Positions 5,616 to 12,238 of a DNA stretch of 12,238 bases are shown piece after piece. Position 1 is the first letter of the stretch, and each line of letters opens with the position of its first letter. The position numbers and the translations under genes are program-made. The stretch spans positions 1 through 12,238 of the forward strand of contig CAYYJN010000059.1 in the NCBI GenBank assembly GCA_964472275.1, read 5' to 3'. A model generated the notes under the pieces. The model did not search any database, was not told where the DNA came from, and saw only the letters and a list, made by a program, of their open reading frames with translations. Origin of the DNA: JAFDVN01 sp964472275. GTDB taxonomy: Bacteria; Acidobacteriota; Holophagae; Holophagales; Holophagaceae.

Positions 5616-6806
5616 ATGTCGAATCCCGCGCTGATCCAAGCTCCCCAGGCGGCTCGCCTGTTCTTATCGGCTCAGGGGCTGTTGGAGGATCCTTCGCGGA
5701 AGGCGACGAAGGCCGCGCTGAAAGCGGCGCTCGGCACGCTTGGTTTCGTGCAGGTGGACACGATCAATGTGCTGGCGCGGGCGCACGATCTGATCCTGCG
5801 GACGCGGCTGGAGGGGTTCGAACCCGCGCAGCTTCAGGCGCTGATCGAGCGGGACAAGCTGCTCTTCGAGGGCTTCACCCATGACGCGAGCTTCATCCCG
5901 CTGCGCTGGTACGCGCACTGGAAGCCGCGCTTCCGCCGCGACGAGGCGCGCATGAAGGCGCACGCCTGGTGGCAGCACCACTTCCGAGGCGCGGATGGCG
6001 CGGTGGTGGTGAAGGGCGTGCGGGACCGCATCGCGGCGGAAGGCCCGCTCATGTCCAAGGACTTCGAACATCCGGAGAAGCGCGGACCCTGGTGGGGTTG
6101 GAAGCCGCAGAAGGCGGCGCTGGACTTCCTCTGGCGCAGCGGCGAGTTGGCGGTTCCGAGGCGCGTCCAGTTTCACAAGGTCTACGACCTCGCCGAGCGC
6201 GTGCATCCCGAAGCCCACGCCGCGCCGGAGCCGGATCGCATCGCGCATGTGGCCTGGGCCTGCTCGGAGGCCGCGCCGCGCCTGGTGGTCTTCACGCCGA
6301 AGGAACTGGCGGAGTTCTTCGCGAGCATCGAGATCGCCGAGGCCAAGACCTGGTGCGAGGCCGAGGCGAAGGCGGGACGGATCGCGCCGGTGACGGTGGC
6401 GGACGCCACGGGCGGCAAACCGCAGGCGGCCTACGCGCTCGCGGATTGGGAAGTGCGCCTGAAGGCCGCGGCGGAAGCGCCGGAGGGCCTTCGTCTGCTG
6501 GCGCCGTTTGATCCCGTCGTCCGCGATCGCGCGCGCTGCCTGCGCCGCTTCGGCTTCGACTACCGTTTCGAGGCCTTCGTGCCGGAACCGCAGCGCCAGT
6601 ACGGCTACTATGTGCTGCCCATCCTCGAAGGCGAGCGCTTCGTCGGCCGCCTCGACGCGAAGGTCCACCGCGATGAAGGCCACCTCGAAGTGCGCGGCCT
6701 CTGGTGGGAGAAGGGCGTCAAGCTCAGTAAGGCCCGCGTGAAGGCGCTCGACGAAGCGTTGGAGAAGCTGGCGGCGTTCGTGGGGGCGGAGACCTTCTCG
6801 GTGTAA
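5616..6806 (+). CDS. YcaQ-family (AlkX/AlkZ-like) DNA glycosylase
   Basis: From ATG 5616 the product is 396 residues, close to E. coli YcaQ (about 410). The N terminus 'QAARLFLSAQGLL' matches the usual first helix. Gln46-Val47-Asp48, within 'LGFVQVDTINVLARAHDLILRTR', fits the Q-x-D catalytic motif of the YcaQ branch; the AlkZ branch has Q-x-Q. 'LLFEGFTHDASFIP' follows, as in relatives, and the rest forms the tandem winged-helix barrel, with 'LLAPFDPVVRDRARCLRRFGFDYRFEAF' and 'YYVLPILEGERFVGRLDAK' near the end. Such enzymes excise bulky alkylated purines and unhook interstrand crosslinks. The frame is open back to a TTG at 5571 overlapping the previous stop, but the added 15 residues look unlike the family and ATG has homology support; the ribosome binding site is poor either way. 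No resistance or biosynthesis gene lies beside it, so a housekeeping repair role is likely. Confidence 0.85.
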   Translation: MSNPALIQAPQAARLFLSAQGLLEDPSRKATKAALKAALGTLGFVQVDTINVLARAHDLILRTRLEGFEPAQLQALIERDKLLFEGFTHDASFIPLRWYAHWKPRFRRDEARMKAHAWWQHHFRGADGAVVVKGVRDRIAAEGPLMSKDFEHPEKRGPWWGWKPQKAALDFLWRSGELAVPRRVQFHKVYDLAERVHPEAHAAPEPDRIAHVAWACSEAAPRLVVFTPKELAEFFASIEIAEAKTWCEAEAKAGRIAPVTVADATGGKPQAAYALADWEVRLKAAAEAPEGLRLLAPFDPVVRDRARCLRRFGFDYRFEAFVPEPQRQYGYYVLPILEGERFVGRLDAKVHRDEGHLEVRGLWWEKGVKLSKARVKALDEALEKLAAFVGAETFSV

Positions 6807-6810
6807 GGGA

Positions 6811-6840
6811 ATTCACCGCAGAGGCGCGGAGGACGCAGAG
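6811..6840 (+). repeat. Left inverted arm of repeat C
   Basis: These 30 bases begin ATTCACCGCAGAGG and consist of CGCAGAGG/CGCGGAGGA/CGCAGAG units. They match the reverse complement of 7279-7308 at 27 of 30 positions. The arm starts four bases after the stop codon of the glycosylase gene. Confidence 0.85.
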
Positions 6841-6854
6841 GGTATAAGTGTGGT

Positions 6855-7241
6855 TCAGATGTCGCGGCTGACCTGCTCCAAGGTCACATGCTTCTCGCCA
6901 TCCTTCGCTGTGACGATCAATTCAGCCAGCAGAGTTCCTGGCGAGTCAGCCAATGAGAGCCTGCATTCCACGAGCGCGACGAAGGTCGGATTATCCGCTT
7001 TGAAGTACCGGACCGTGATCTCAGGTTGGGCGGGCGAGATCAGATTCAGAGAGAAACCGTTCTCGGATAGGCAGCCTTCCACATCGGATCGAATAGCCTC
7101 GGCCCCACCCTTGCCAAAGGCCAAGGCATATCCGAAGCGATTCGCCAATTCTAGATAATCACCCTTTGCTATGAGTTCGCACACCTCCGCTCCCAATCGT
7201 CCGAGGGTGGTTTCATCACATTGGCGGTCTGGAATCTTCAT
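6855..7241 (-). CDS. Hypothetical protein (128 residues) inside an inverted-repeat cassette
   Basis: I do not recognise this protein. It is soluble (no signal peptide or membrane segment) and acidic, with an N-terminal helical part (about 10-57: 'LGRLGAEVCELIAKGDYLELANRFGYALAFGKGGAEAIRSDVEGCL') followed by a beta-rich half ('ITVRYFKADNPTFVALVECRLSL', 'LLAELIVTAKDGEKHVTLEQV'). This helix-plus-sheet layout recalls small immunity or SnoaL/cystatin-like folds, but no motif secures any of them. ATG 7241 is the only plausible early start, and its ribosome binding site is weak. Base composition is lower in GC than both neighbours (34 of 60 at 7021-7080). The gene sits between two nearly identical inverted arms and between two convergent operons, so it looks like an inserted unit. 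It points the same way as the peroxiredoxin operon, 66 bases downstream of it. Confidence 0.65.
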   Translation of the reverse strand: MKIPDRQCDETTLGRLGAEVCELIAKGDYLELANRFGYALAFGKGGAEAIRSDVEGCLSENGFSLNLISPAQPEITVRYFKADNPTFVALVECRLSLADSPGTLLAELIVTAKDGEKHVTLEQVSRDI

Positions 7242-7278
7242 GGTTGATCCGAGTGTGTTCTTTCTCTGCGCAGTTTTT

Positions 7279-7308
7279 CTCGGCGTCCTCCGCGTCTCCG
7301 CGGTGAAT
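7279..7308 (-). repeat. Right inverted arm of repeat C
   Basis: Read on the minus strand, these 30 bases begin ATTCACCGCGGAGACG and match the left arm at 6811-6840 with three differences. The arm abuts the stop codon of the peroxiredoxin gene, sharing one base with it. A CTGCGCAGAG-like tail continues to about 7261. Together the arms enclose about 440 bases holding one gene. Confidence 0.85.
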
Positions 7309-7790
7309 CATTTCCCCTTCAGTTCTTTCAGCACGGCCACCACTTCCTCCGCGTGGTCCTTCACGCGCACCTTGGGCCACACATGGCGGATGACGCCGTT
7401 GGGGTCCACGAGGAAGGTGGAGCGGATGATGCCAATCACTTCTTTGCCGTACATGATCTTGGTGCCGAAGGCGCCGAGGGGCTTGAGCAGCGCGGTATCG
7501 GGGTCGGAGAGCAGGGGGAAGTTCAGGTTCTGCTTGGCGATGAAATTCTGGTGGCTCTTCATCGCGTCGCGGCTGATGCCATAGATCTTCGCGCCGAGCT
7601 GCTTCAACGCGGCGTTGCGGTCGCGGAAATCGCAGGCCTCCGTCGTGCAGCCGGGCGTGCTGTCCTTGGGATAGGCGTAGAGCACGGTCCACGCGCCTTT
7701 GAGATCGGCGTTCGTGACCGTGTGGCCCTGGTCGTCCTGAAGCGAAAAGGCGGGAAGGGATTTTCCGACGAGGGTCTTCTGTTCAGTCAT
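7308..7790 (-). CDS. bcp: Bcp-type thiol peroxidase (peroxiredoxin Q)
   Basis: The 160-residue protein is the normal length for bacterioferritin-comigratory protein. The thioredoxin-fold active site reads 'YPKDSTPGCTTEACDFRD': Cys48 is the peroxidatic residue within PxxxTxxC, and Cys53, five residues on, is the expected resolving Cys of atypical two-Cys members. 'STFLVDPNGVIRHVW' near residues 113-128 is the conserved C-terminal strand region. It reduces H2O2 and organic hydroperoxides in the cytoplasm using thioredoxin. The open frame runs far upstream, but ATG 7790 is clearly the start because the product then begins like other Bcp proteins. That ATG overlaps the stop of the upstream permease as ATGA, so bcp is the last gene of a transporter operon and is translationally coupled to it, which is an unusual partner for this enzyme. 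Confidence 0.93.
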   Translation of the reverse strand: MTEQKTLVGKSLPAFSLQDDQGHTVTNADLKGAWTVLYAYPKDSTPGCTTEACDFRDRNAALKQLGAKIYGISRDAMKSHQNFIAKQNLNFPLLSDPDTALLKPLGAFGTKIMYGKEVIGIIRSTFLVDPNGVIRHVWPKVRVKDHAEEVVAVLKELKGK

Positions 7791-8491
7791 GGCGCAGGCT
7801 CCGGGAAGCTGAGGCTCCATGCTAGGACGAGGACGAGCAAGAGGGCAGCCCAGGCGCTCATCGCGCCGACCGCGAGCCGAGGAAGTTCTTCTGTCAGCAG
7901 GCGACCGAAGGTGTCGGTCTGTGGCCCCGGGCCCAGGCCCAGCGCGGAGAGCGTCGTCTCCGTCCAAAGCGCGGCGAGCCACGCGCCGGGGAAGAGGGTG
8001 GCGGCTTCGGCGGCGGCCCATGGCGACCAGGAGAGGAGGCGGCGAAGGGACCGCGCGCCATGGAGGCGTCCTTGAGCCCACGCCGGGCTCCGCGCGAGCG
8101 CCTCGGCCTTCACGCGCAAGGGAGCCTCCAAGTGCGGCGCGAGGAGCAGGATGATGAGCGGCGCGAGCAGAGGCCGCTCCAGGCCGCCGAGGATCGCGGC
8201 GAGCGGGATGAGCCAGAGCAGGGCGGGAATGGAGCGAAAGGCGGAAAGCGCTTCTTCCGCGCCCGTGGCCGCCAGCAGCCAGGCGAGCGCCAACGCGCCG
8301 ATCGCGCACACGGAGGCATAGGCCCCGGCCTGGGCGCCGGTGAGCAGCAGGCGCAGAAGCGCGTCCCGCCCCAGCGCGTCCGTGCCAAGCCAGTGATGGA
8401 GGTTGGGCGACGCGCCGCCCTGGAAGGGCTCCAGCGCGAGGCTCGGCAGCAGCAGCGCGGGCAGGAGGAGCAGAGGCCAGAGCCGCTTCAC
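7787..8491 (-). CDS. ABC transporter permease, DppC/OppC-like, short form
   Basis: The start is GTG 8491, giving 234 residues. GTG overlaps the upstream permease stop as GTGA, and the open frame further upstream encodes no membrane-like sequence. Residues 33-54 (HHWLGTDALGRDALLRLLLTGAQ) are the diagnostic DppC/OppC segment. 'ETTLSALGLGPGPQTDTFGRLL' at 178-199 is the matching C-terminal signature, where relatives have 'EAALSFLGLG...WG'. Hydrophobic helices lie at about 4-20, 56-75, 88-104, 107-119, 165-180 and 207-228. Typical family members are about 280-300 residues, so this copy is shortened, mainly in the N-terminal region and cytoplasmic loop; the EAA-loop region is poorly conserved. It should pair with the adjacent DppB-like protein to form the membrane channel for a peptide-type substrate. 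The ATPase partner is not in the window. Confidence 0.82.
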   Translation of the reverse strand: MKRLWPLLLLPALLLPSLALEPFQGGASPNLHHWLGTDALGRDALLRLLLTGAQAGAYASVCAIGALALAWLLAATGAEEALSAFRSIPALLWLIPLAAILGGLERPLLAPLIILLLAPHLEAPLRVKAEALARSPAWAQGRLHGARSLRRLLSWSPWAAAEAATLFPGAWLAALWTETTLSALGLGPGPQTDTFGRLLTEELPRLAVGAMSAWAALLLVLVLAWSLSFPEPAP

Positions 8492-9126
8492 GCGGCCTTC
8501 CGCGTCAACGGTTTCGCCACGAGCCACAGGGCGCAGAAGCCCAGCACCCACAGCGCGAGACCCGCGTGATCGCGCAGGCTCACCCGCGCCATCCAATCGC
8601 CGCCGAGGCCCGGCAAGCCGAGCACGCGCTCGATGATGAGCGAGGCGGTAAGCCACAGCGGCAGCCGCGCCGCGAGCCAGCGCGGCACGAGACGCGCGAG
8701 GCTCCGCGCGCGGGAGGCCCGCGTCGCCTTCGCGCCCCAGGCGGCGGGGAAGGGCGCTTCGGGCGGCAATGACGAGGCGAGCCAGCGGATTTCGCTGGGG
8801 AGCGCGGCGAGCGCCAGCACGGCGATCCACGCGCCCCATCCCGGTGGGCCCGCGGCCGCGGGCCAGAAGGCGAGGAGCAGCAGCGCCCACACGAGGTCGG
8901 GCGGCGCTTCCAGCGCGCCGAGCGTGCGCGTTCGTGCGAGGGTTGGCCCGAAGATCCACGCGAGGAGCGGAGCGGCCAGAGTCAGCAGCATCAGTCCGAG
9001 CGCGGTGGGGAGAAGCGCGTCCACGGGAAAGGGCGGCGGTTGCGACGCATGCCAGAGATGTCCGGGCAGCGCCCACGCCAGGCCGAGCGCAGCGGCCCAG
9101 AAGGCGAGGCCGGGAATCGCCCTCAT
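8488..9126 (-). CDS. ABC transporter permease, DppB/OppB-like, strongly reduced
   Basis: From ATG 9126 (overlapping the binding-protein stop as ATGA) the product is 212 residues, against roughly 310-340 for ordinary DppB/OppB. The best evidence is the C-terminal half: 'AKATRASRARSLARLVPRWLAARLPLW' resembles the cytoplasmic coupling loop, and 'ASLIIERVLGLPGLGGDWMARVSLRDHAGL' at 161-190 matches the conserved DppB block with VE..F.IPGLG and a nearby RDY-like motif. Helices can be drawn at about 4-22, 38-60, 77-93, 96-112, 152-168 and 187-206. The large periplasmic region that normally follows the first helix is missing. It is Ala/Leu/Trp/Pro-rich and partly degenerate, yet intact and with overlapping neighbours on both sides, so it reads as a compact functional subunit. 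The role as partner of the DppC-like protein is inferred from order and motif. Confidence 0.75.
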   Translation of the reverse strand: MRAIPGLAFWAAALGLAWALPGHLWHASQPPPFPVDALLPTALGLMLLTLAAPLLAWIFGPTLARTRTLGALEAPPDLVWALLLLAFWPAAAGPPGWGAWIAVLALAALPSEIRWLASSLPPEAPFPAAWGAKATRASRARSLARLVPRWLAARLPLWLTASLIIERVLGLPGLGGDWMARVSLRDHAGLALWVLGFCALWLVAKPLTRKAA

Positions 9127-10487
9127 TCCTTCCAACGCCAGCCCGCCGCGCCGGGCGTGGGCAGGTAGAGGCCGAGGGAACTGGGTCGCACTTCCAATCG
9201 CCGATCCACCCAGAGGACGCTGTGCAGGTCCAGGATCGACAGCGCGGCGGGATGCTTCGCCCACTGGTTCTGGAGCGCGTTCCAGTCGGGCTTCGCGGCG
9301 GCGAGCAGCGTCGTCACAACCGGATCGGACCAGGCCGTGAAATTGAGGTCGCCGCCCTTCTCCACGAAGCCGAGCGCGGACCACGGGCTCGATTCGAACA
9401 CATTGGTGATGGCGGCCAGTTCGAGCCTGCCCTTGGTGAGCTGATCCAGGAAGAGACCCGACTCCATGGGCCGCAACTTCACGGTGACGCCGTCCTTGGC
9501 GGCACGCGCGACGAGGGCCTGGAGCAAGCGTTCCGTCGCGGCGTCGCCGGACGGATACGCGAGTTCAAGGCTGGAGGGACACGGCTCGGGGCCGCTCGCG
9601 GGTTCGCGTTCGGGAAAGCCGAGGGCCATCGGCCACAGGCCCTTGGAAGGCGAATAGGCCTGCCCGAGCAGCGCGGGCGGAAAGGCGTCCTTCCGCCACC
9701 GGGCGAGGGCGCGGAGCGCGCCGGGGCCGAGATTGGGTCCGGCCCAGACGATGACTTGCGCGAGCGTCGGCTGGACGAGCTGGACCATGCCGGTGGGCGG
9801 CGCGAGACCCGGCTCCGGCGGCGGCACGCCCAAGGTGAGCCAGCCCTTGCGGAGCGCCACGAGCCGACCGGCCTCATCCGGCAGCAGGCGAAAGTGGAGC
9901 CCCGCAATCGCCGGATGCAGGAAGTGATCGACCCGCGCGGTGAAGGTCCACTCCGCGCCGCTCCGGATCAAAGTGAAGGGACCGCTGCCCAGCTCCGCGT
10001 GGCCCGCCTTGGCGATGGGCACGCGCCACAACTCGCGCAGCAGCCGCGCCGCGGGCCGCGACCCGCGCAGGCTCACGCGCGGGCCTTCACCCGTGGCCTT
10101 GAGATCGCCAAGCGCGGCGCGCTTGGTGGCGCTGGCTTGAGCATCCGCTTCGATGGCTTGGATCGTCCAGATCACATCCGCCGCCGTGACCGGGCTGCCA
10201 TCGGCGAATCGCGCGTCGCCGCGCAGGGTCACATCGAGCCCGCCTTTCACGACCTTCCACGAGGCCGCGAGGCGCGGCACGGGTCTGCCTTCCGCCGAGA
10301 GCCCGATGAGCGCGTCGCCGCAGAGCGATTGGAGGATGAACTGTTCCTGGCCCTCGCCCTTCACGAAGTCCAACGGGCCGGGATCGGATAGGAAGGCTTC
10401 CTGGACGATGCGCGTCTGGCGGGATGAGCCTTGGGCCAGCATGGGCAGGCAGGCGAAAAGCAGGGGCAGGAGCCGCGCTGGGGTCAT
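9123..10487 (-). CDS. Periplasmic solute-binding protein, family 5 (peptide/nickel type)
   Basis: The 454-residue protein has an export signal (Arg5, hydrophobic 6-18, likely cleavage after about Gly20). 'LLFAC' at 9-13 is only a poor lipobox, because the hydrophobic stretch before Cys13 is short and Phe sits at -2. Family 5 features follow: 'LCGDALIGLSAEGRPVPRLAASWKV' near 55-79, then 'LRGDARFADGSPVTAADVIWTI' near 88-109, the standard region of SBP_bac_5 proteins, and a 'GSGPFTLI'-type segment near 167. It would capture a peptide or similar ligand and deliver it to the two permeases encoded just downstream. It is somewhat short (relatives about 500-550 residues), with the second lobe condensed. 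ATG 10487 gives the signal peptide directly. It is the first gene of a four-gene operon and is divergent from the exporter gene, 85 bases away. Confidence 0.88.
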   Translation of the reverse strand: MTPARLLPLLFACLPMLAQGSSRQTRIVQEAFLSDPGPLDFVKGEGQEQFILQSLCGDALIGLSAEGRPVPRLAASWKVVKGGLDVTLRGDARFADGSPVTAADVIWTIQAIEADAQASATKRAALGDLKATGEGPRVSLRGSRPAARLLRELWRVPIAKAGHAELGSGPFTLIRSGAEWTFTARVDHFLHPAIAGLHFRLLPDEAGRLVALRKGWLTLGVPPPEPGLAPPTGMVQLVQPTLAQVIVWAGPNLGPGALRALARWRKDAFPPALLGQAYSPSKGLWPMALGFPEREPASGPEPCPSSLELAYPSGDAATERLLQALVARAAKDGVTVKLRPMESGLFLDQLTKGRLELAAITNVFESSPWSALGFVEKGGDLNFTAWSDPVVTTLLAAAKPDWNALQNQWAKHPAALSILDLHSVLWVDRRLEVRPSSLGLYLPTPGAAGWRWKE

Positions 10488-10537
10488 GGGTCATCCGGGG
10501 TTTGGGGCATGATGGCCCGGCGCCGTCCACCTCACAA

Positions 10538-10552
10538 GTTAAGTCCCGTTAA
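10538..10552. promoter_or_regulatory. Direct GTTAA repeat in the divergent intergenic region
   Basis: Two copies of GTTAA at 10538-10542 and 10548-10552 are exactly 10 bases apart, one helical turn, in the only AT-rich part of the 85-base gap between divergent genes. A shared regulator site or a minus-strand promoter element is possible. No convincing -35/-10 pair was identified, so the regulatory role is a guess. Confidence 0.2.
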
Positions 10553-10572
10553 TCTGAAGGTCGGGAGGGGGT

Positions 10573-12238
10573 GTGGCGAACGATCCGGATGGGCGAAACG
10601 GCCAGCGGGGATCCTGGCTGCTGAAGCTCTTCGCGCCCCATCGGAGCGTGCTCTGGGGCGGTCTCGCCGCGACGCTCCTGTGCAGCGTGGCGGCTTCGTT
10701 CGTCCCCTTCTGGGCGGGACGCGCGGTGCATGGGTTGGAGGCGAGGAGCTGGTCAGCCGCCCACCGGGACCTGGCCTGGATGCTCGGCTTCACGGCTGTG
10801 GCGGGCCTCGGCCGCTACTTCATGCGCAATGTGCTCATCGGCCTGAGCCGGGCCATCGAGAAGGAGCAGCGCGAAGGCCTCTACGCCTACCTGTTGAGCC
10901 GCCCCTTCGCGTTCTACGAGCGCAACCGCGTGGGCGACCTCATGACGCGCATGGGCGACGACATCAGCACCGTGCGCATGGCGACGGGGCCGGGCGTGAT
11001 GAGCTTCCTCCAGACCGTGTCCATTCTTCCGATCACGCTGGGCCTGATGTTCGCCACCTCGTGGAAGCTGACACTGGCGGTGATGCTGCCCTTCAGCCTG
11101 CTCGCCATCGGCTTCTACGCCCTCGGCCGCTGGAGCCATGTCATCCAGCAGAAATTGCAGCTCGCCTTCAGCGCCCTCAGCTCCTACAGCCACGAGACCA
11201 TCAGCGGCCAGAAGGTCGTGCAGGCCTTCAGCCTGGAGGAGCAGCGCGTGGAGAAATTCCACGAGCTGAGCACCACCCACGCGCGGCTCGCCATGACCCA
11301 GACCGTGCTCTTCGGCGCCTACGGGCCCATCGCCATGTTCATCGGCGGCGCGGCGGCGTTGGTGCTGGTGGCCTACGGCGGCGATCTCGTGGTGAAGCAC
11401 CGCATTGATCTCGGCGACCTGGTGGCCTTCACCGGCTATCTCACGGCGCTCGCCTGGCCCGTGATGAGCCTGGGCTGGGCGGCCAACCTCTTCCAGCGGG
11501 CGAAGGCGGGGCAGGCGCGGCTGGATCAGATCCTCGATCCGTTGGACACGGCCTTGCCTCCGGCGGAGCCGATCACGGTTCCTCCTCATCCGGCGGCGCT
11601 GAAGGCGGAAGGCCTCGTGCATCGCTTTCCTTCGGGCCGCGGCGTGGGGCCGGTGGATGTGGAACTCCCCGCGGGCGGCAGCCTCGCGCTCGTGGGCGGC
11701 ATCGGCTCGGGCAAGACCGTGCTGCTCCAGATCCTCGCCGGGCTTCGGGATGTCCAGCGCGGCTGGCTGGAGGTGGATGGCGTCCCGCTGGATCAGGATT
11801 CGCTGCGCCAACACTGGGCGGGCCTTGGTTGGGTGCCGCAGGAAGCCTTCCTCTTTTCCGATTCGCTGCGCGCCAACCTCGCCATGGGCCGCCCGGAGGC
11901 GACGGATGACGAGATCTGGGAGATCGCCCGCGTCGTCTGCCTGGATGAGCTCATCACGCGCCTGCCCGGCGGCCTCGACACGGTGGTGGGCGAGCGCGGC
12001 GTCATCCTCTCCGGCGGCGAGCGCCAGCGCACGGCCCTCGCGCGGGCGCTGCTCCGCAAGCCGCGCCTGCTGCTGCTGGACGACTGCCTCTCCGCCGTGG
12101 ACGCGGAAACCGAAAGCCGCATCCTCGACAACCTCAAGACCTTCCTGGGCACGACGACGCTCGTGCTCGCCACCCACCGCATCTTCGTCGCCGAACTCTG
12201 CGAGCGGGTGCTGGTGCTGGAGGAAGGTCAGGTCGCCC
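10573..12238 (+). CDS. ABC exporter half-transporter, MdlA-like (partial, runs off right edge)
   Basis: GTG 10573 follows GGAGG (10564-10568); a TGA at 10555-10557 closes the frame upstream. 555 codons are visible and the gene is open at the edge. The first 300 or so residues form a six-helix exporter domain (first helix about 26-48), with 'LLSRPFAFYERNRVGDLMTRMGDDISTVRMATGPGVM' typical of MdlA-type proteins. The ATPase domain has Walker A GGIGSGKT at 375-382, Q-loop Gln423 (VPQEAF), signature LSGGERQR at 479-486, Walker B LLLLD ending at Asp503 and H-loop His535. Asp504 stands where the catalytic Glu is usual, as in MdlA and other heterodimeric exporters with one degenerate site, so a partner half (MdlB-like) is expected, probably just downstream. 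Substrate unknown: lipid, peptide or drug. It is an exporter with its own ATPase and cannot serve the neighbouring importer. Confidence 0.92.
   Translation, partial: MANDPDGRNGQRGSWLLKLFAPHRSVLWGGLAATLLCSVAASFVPFWAGRAVHGLEARSWSAAHRDLAWMLGFTAVAGLGRYFMRNVLIGLSRAIEKEQREGLYAYLLSRPFAFYERNRVGDLMTRMGDDISTVRMATGPGVMSFLQTVSILPITLGLMFATSWKLTLAVMLPFSLLAIGFYALGRWSHVIQQKLQLAFSALSSYSHETISGQKVVQAFSLEEQRVEKFHELSTTHARLAMTQTVLFGAYGPIAMFIGGAAALVLVAYGGDLVVKHRIDLGDLVAFTGYLTALAWPVMSLGWAANLFQRAKAGQARLDQILDPLDTALPPAEPITVPPHPAALKAEGLVHRFPSGRGVGPVDVELPAGGSLALVGGIGSGKTVLLQILAGLRDVQRGWLEVDGVPLDQDSLRQHWAGLGWVPQEAFLFSDSLRANLAMGRPEATDDEIWEIARVVCLDELITRLPGGLDTVVGERGVILSGGERQRTALARALLRKPRLLLLDDCLSAVDAETESRILDNLKTFLGTTTLVLATHRIFVAELCERVLVLEEGQVA

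Noticed and set aside
7791..8309. N-terminal extension of the bcp reading frame
   Set aside because: The frame is open upstream but encodes Arg/Pro/Ala-rich text inside the permease gene. Bcp homologues begin at the ATG at 7790, which also forms the ATGA overlap.
8492..9076. N-terminal extension of the DppC-like permease reading frame
   Set aside because: The upstream part is Arg-rich and overlaps the other permease in a different frame; GTG 8491 gives a normal hydrophobic N terminus and a GTGA overlap.
8769..10391. Plus-strand open frame of 540 codons opposite the binding protein and permease genes
   Set aside because: It is antisense to a family 5 binding protein and a permease. Composition is Arg/Gly/Ala/Glu-rich low complexity without motifs.
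10753..12177. Minus-strand open frame of 474 codons opposite the exporter gene
   Set aside because: It is antisense to a clear ABC exporter with all ATPase motifs in place. Its translation is His/Ala/Glu/Arg-rich with no recognisable domain, as expected for a GC-rich shadow frame.

Overview
The window is GC-rich, tightly packed bacterial chromosome. Gene bodies are mostly near two-thirds G+C; for example, 41 of 60 bases are G or C at 2041-2100. Features such as a signal-peptide-bearing binding protein, a lipoprotein, FadH and an MdlA-type exporter suggest a Gram-negative heterotroph. The style resembles Acidobacteriota of the Holophaga/Geothrix type, but nothing here proves a taxon. No rRNA, tRNA or CRISPR array was seen.

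Left part (1-1760): the window opens inside the zinc-ribbon tail of topA. An AT-rich putative lipoprotein gene follows, then a convergent toxin-antitoxin pair (ParE/RelE toxin, Phd/YefM antitoxin) on the minus strand, with a perfect 16-bp palindrome in front as its likely operator. Bases 1371-1760 hold no convincing gene. They carry a dispersed repeat with inward-facing purine-rich arms around a strongly palindromic core.

Middle (1761-6806, plus strand): a TMEM175/DUF1211 membrane protein, a 64-residue orphan, fadH (2,4-dienoyl-CoA reductase), a large imperfect hairpin made of the same kind of repeat, a Pr6Pr-family membrane protein and a YcaQ-family DNA glycosylase.

Right part (6807-12238): an unrecognised 128-residue gene of lower GC lies between two 30-base inverted arms that match at 27 of 30 positions. 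It sits exactly between two convergent transcription units and looks like an inserted cassette. To its right is a minus-strand operon (periplasmic binding protein, two unusually short Dpp/Opp-type permeases, Bcp-type peroxiredoxin) in which every junction is a 4-base stop/start overlap. No ATPase subunit accompanies this transporter. Divergent from it, and running off the right edge, is an MdlA-like ABC exporter half.

Most genes are ordinary metabolism, transport and repair. The most distinctive content is the dispersed inverted-arm repeat, seen three times in three forms (palindromic core, plain hairpin, gene-bearing cassette), and the minimal ATPase-less peptide-transport operon coupled to a peroxiredoxin. 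I did not find a clearly new defence or biosynthetic system.
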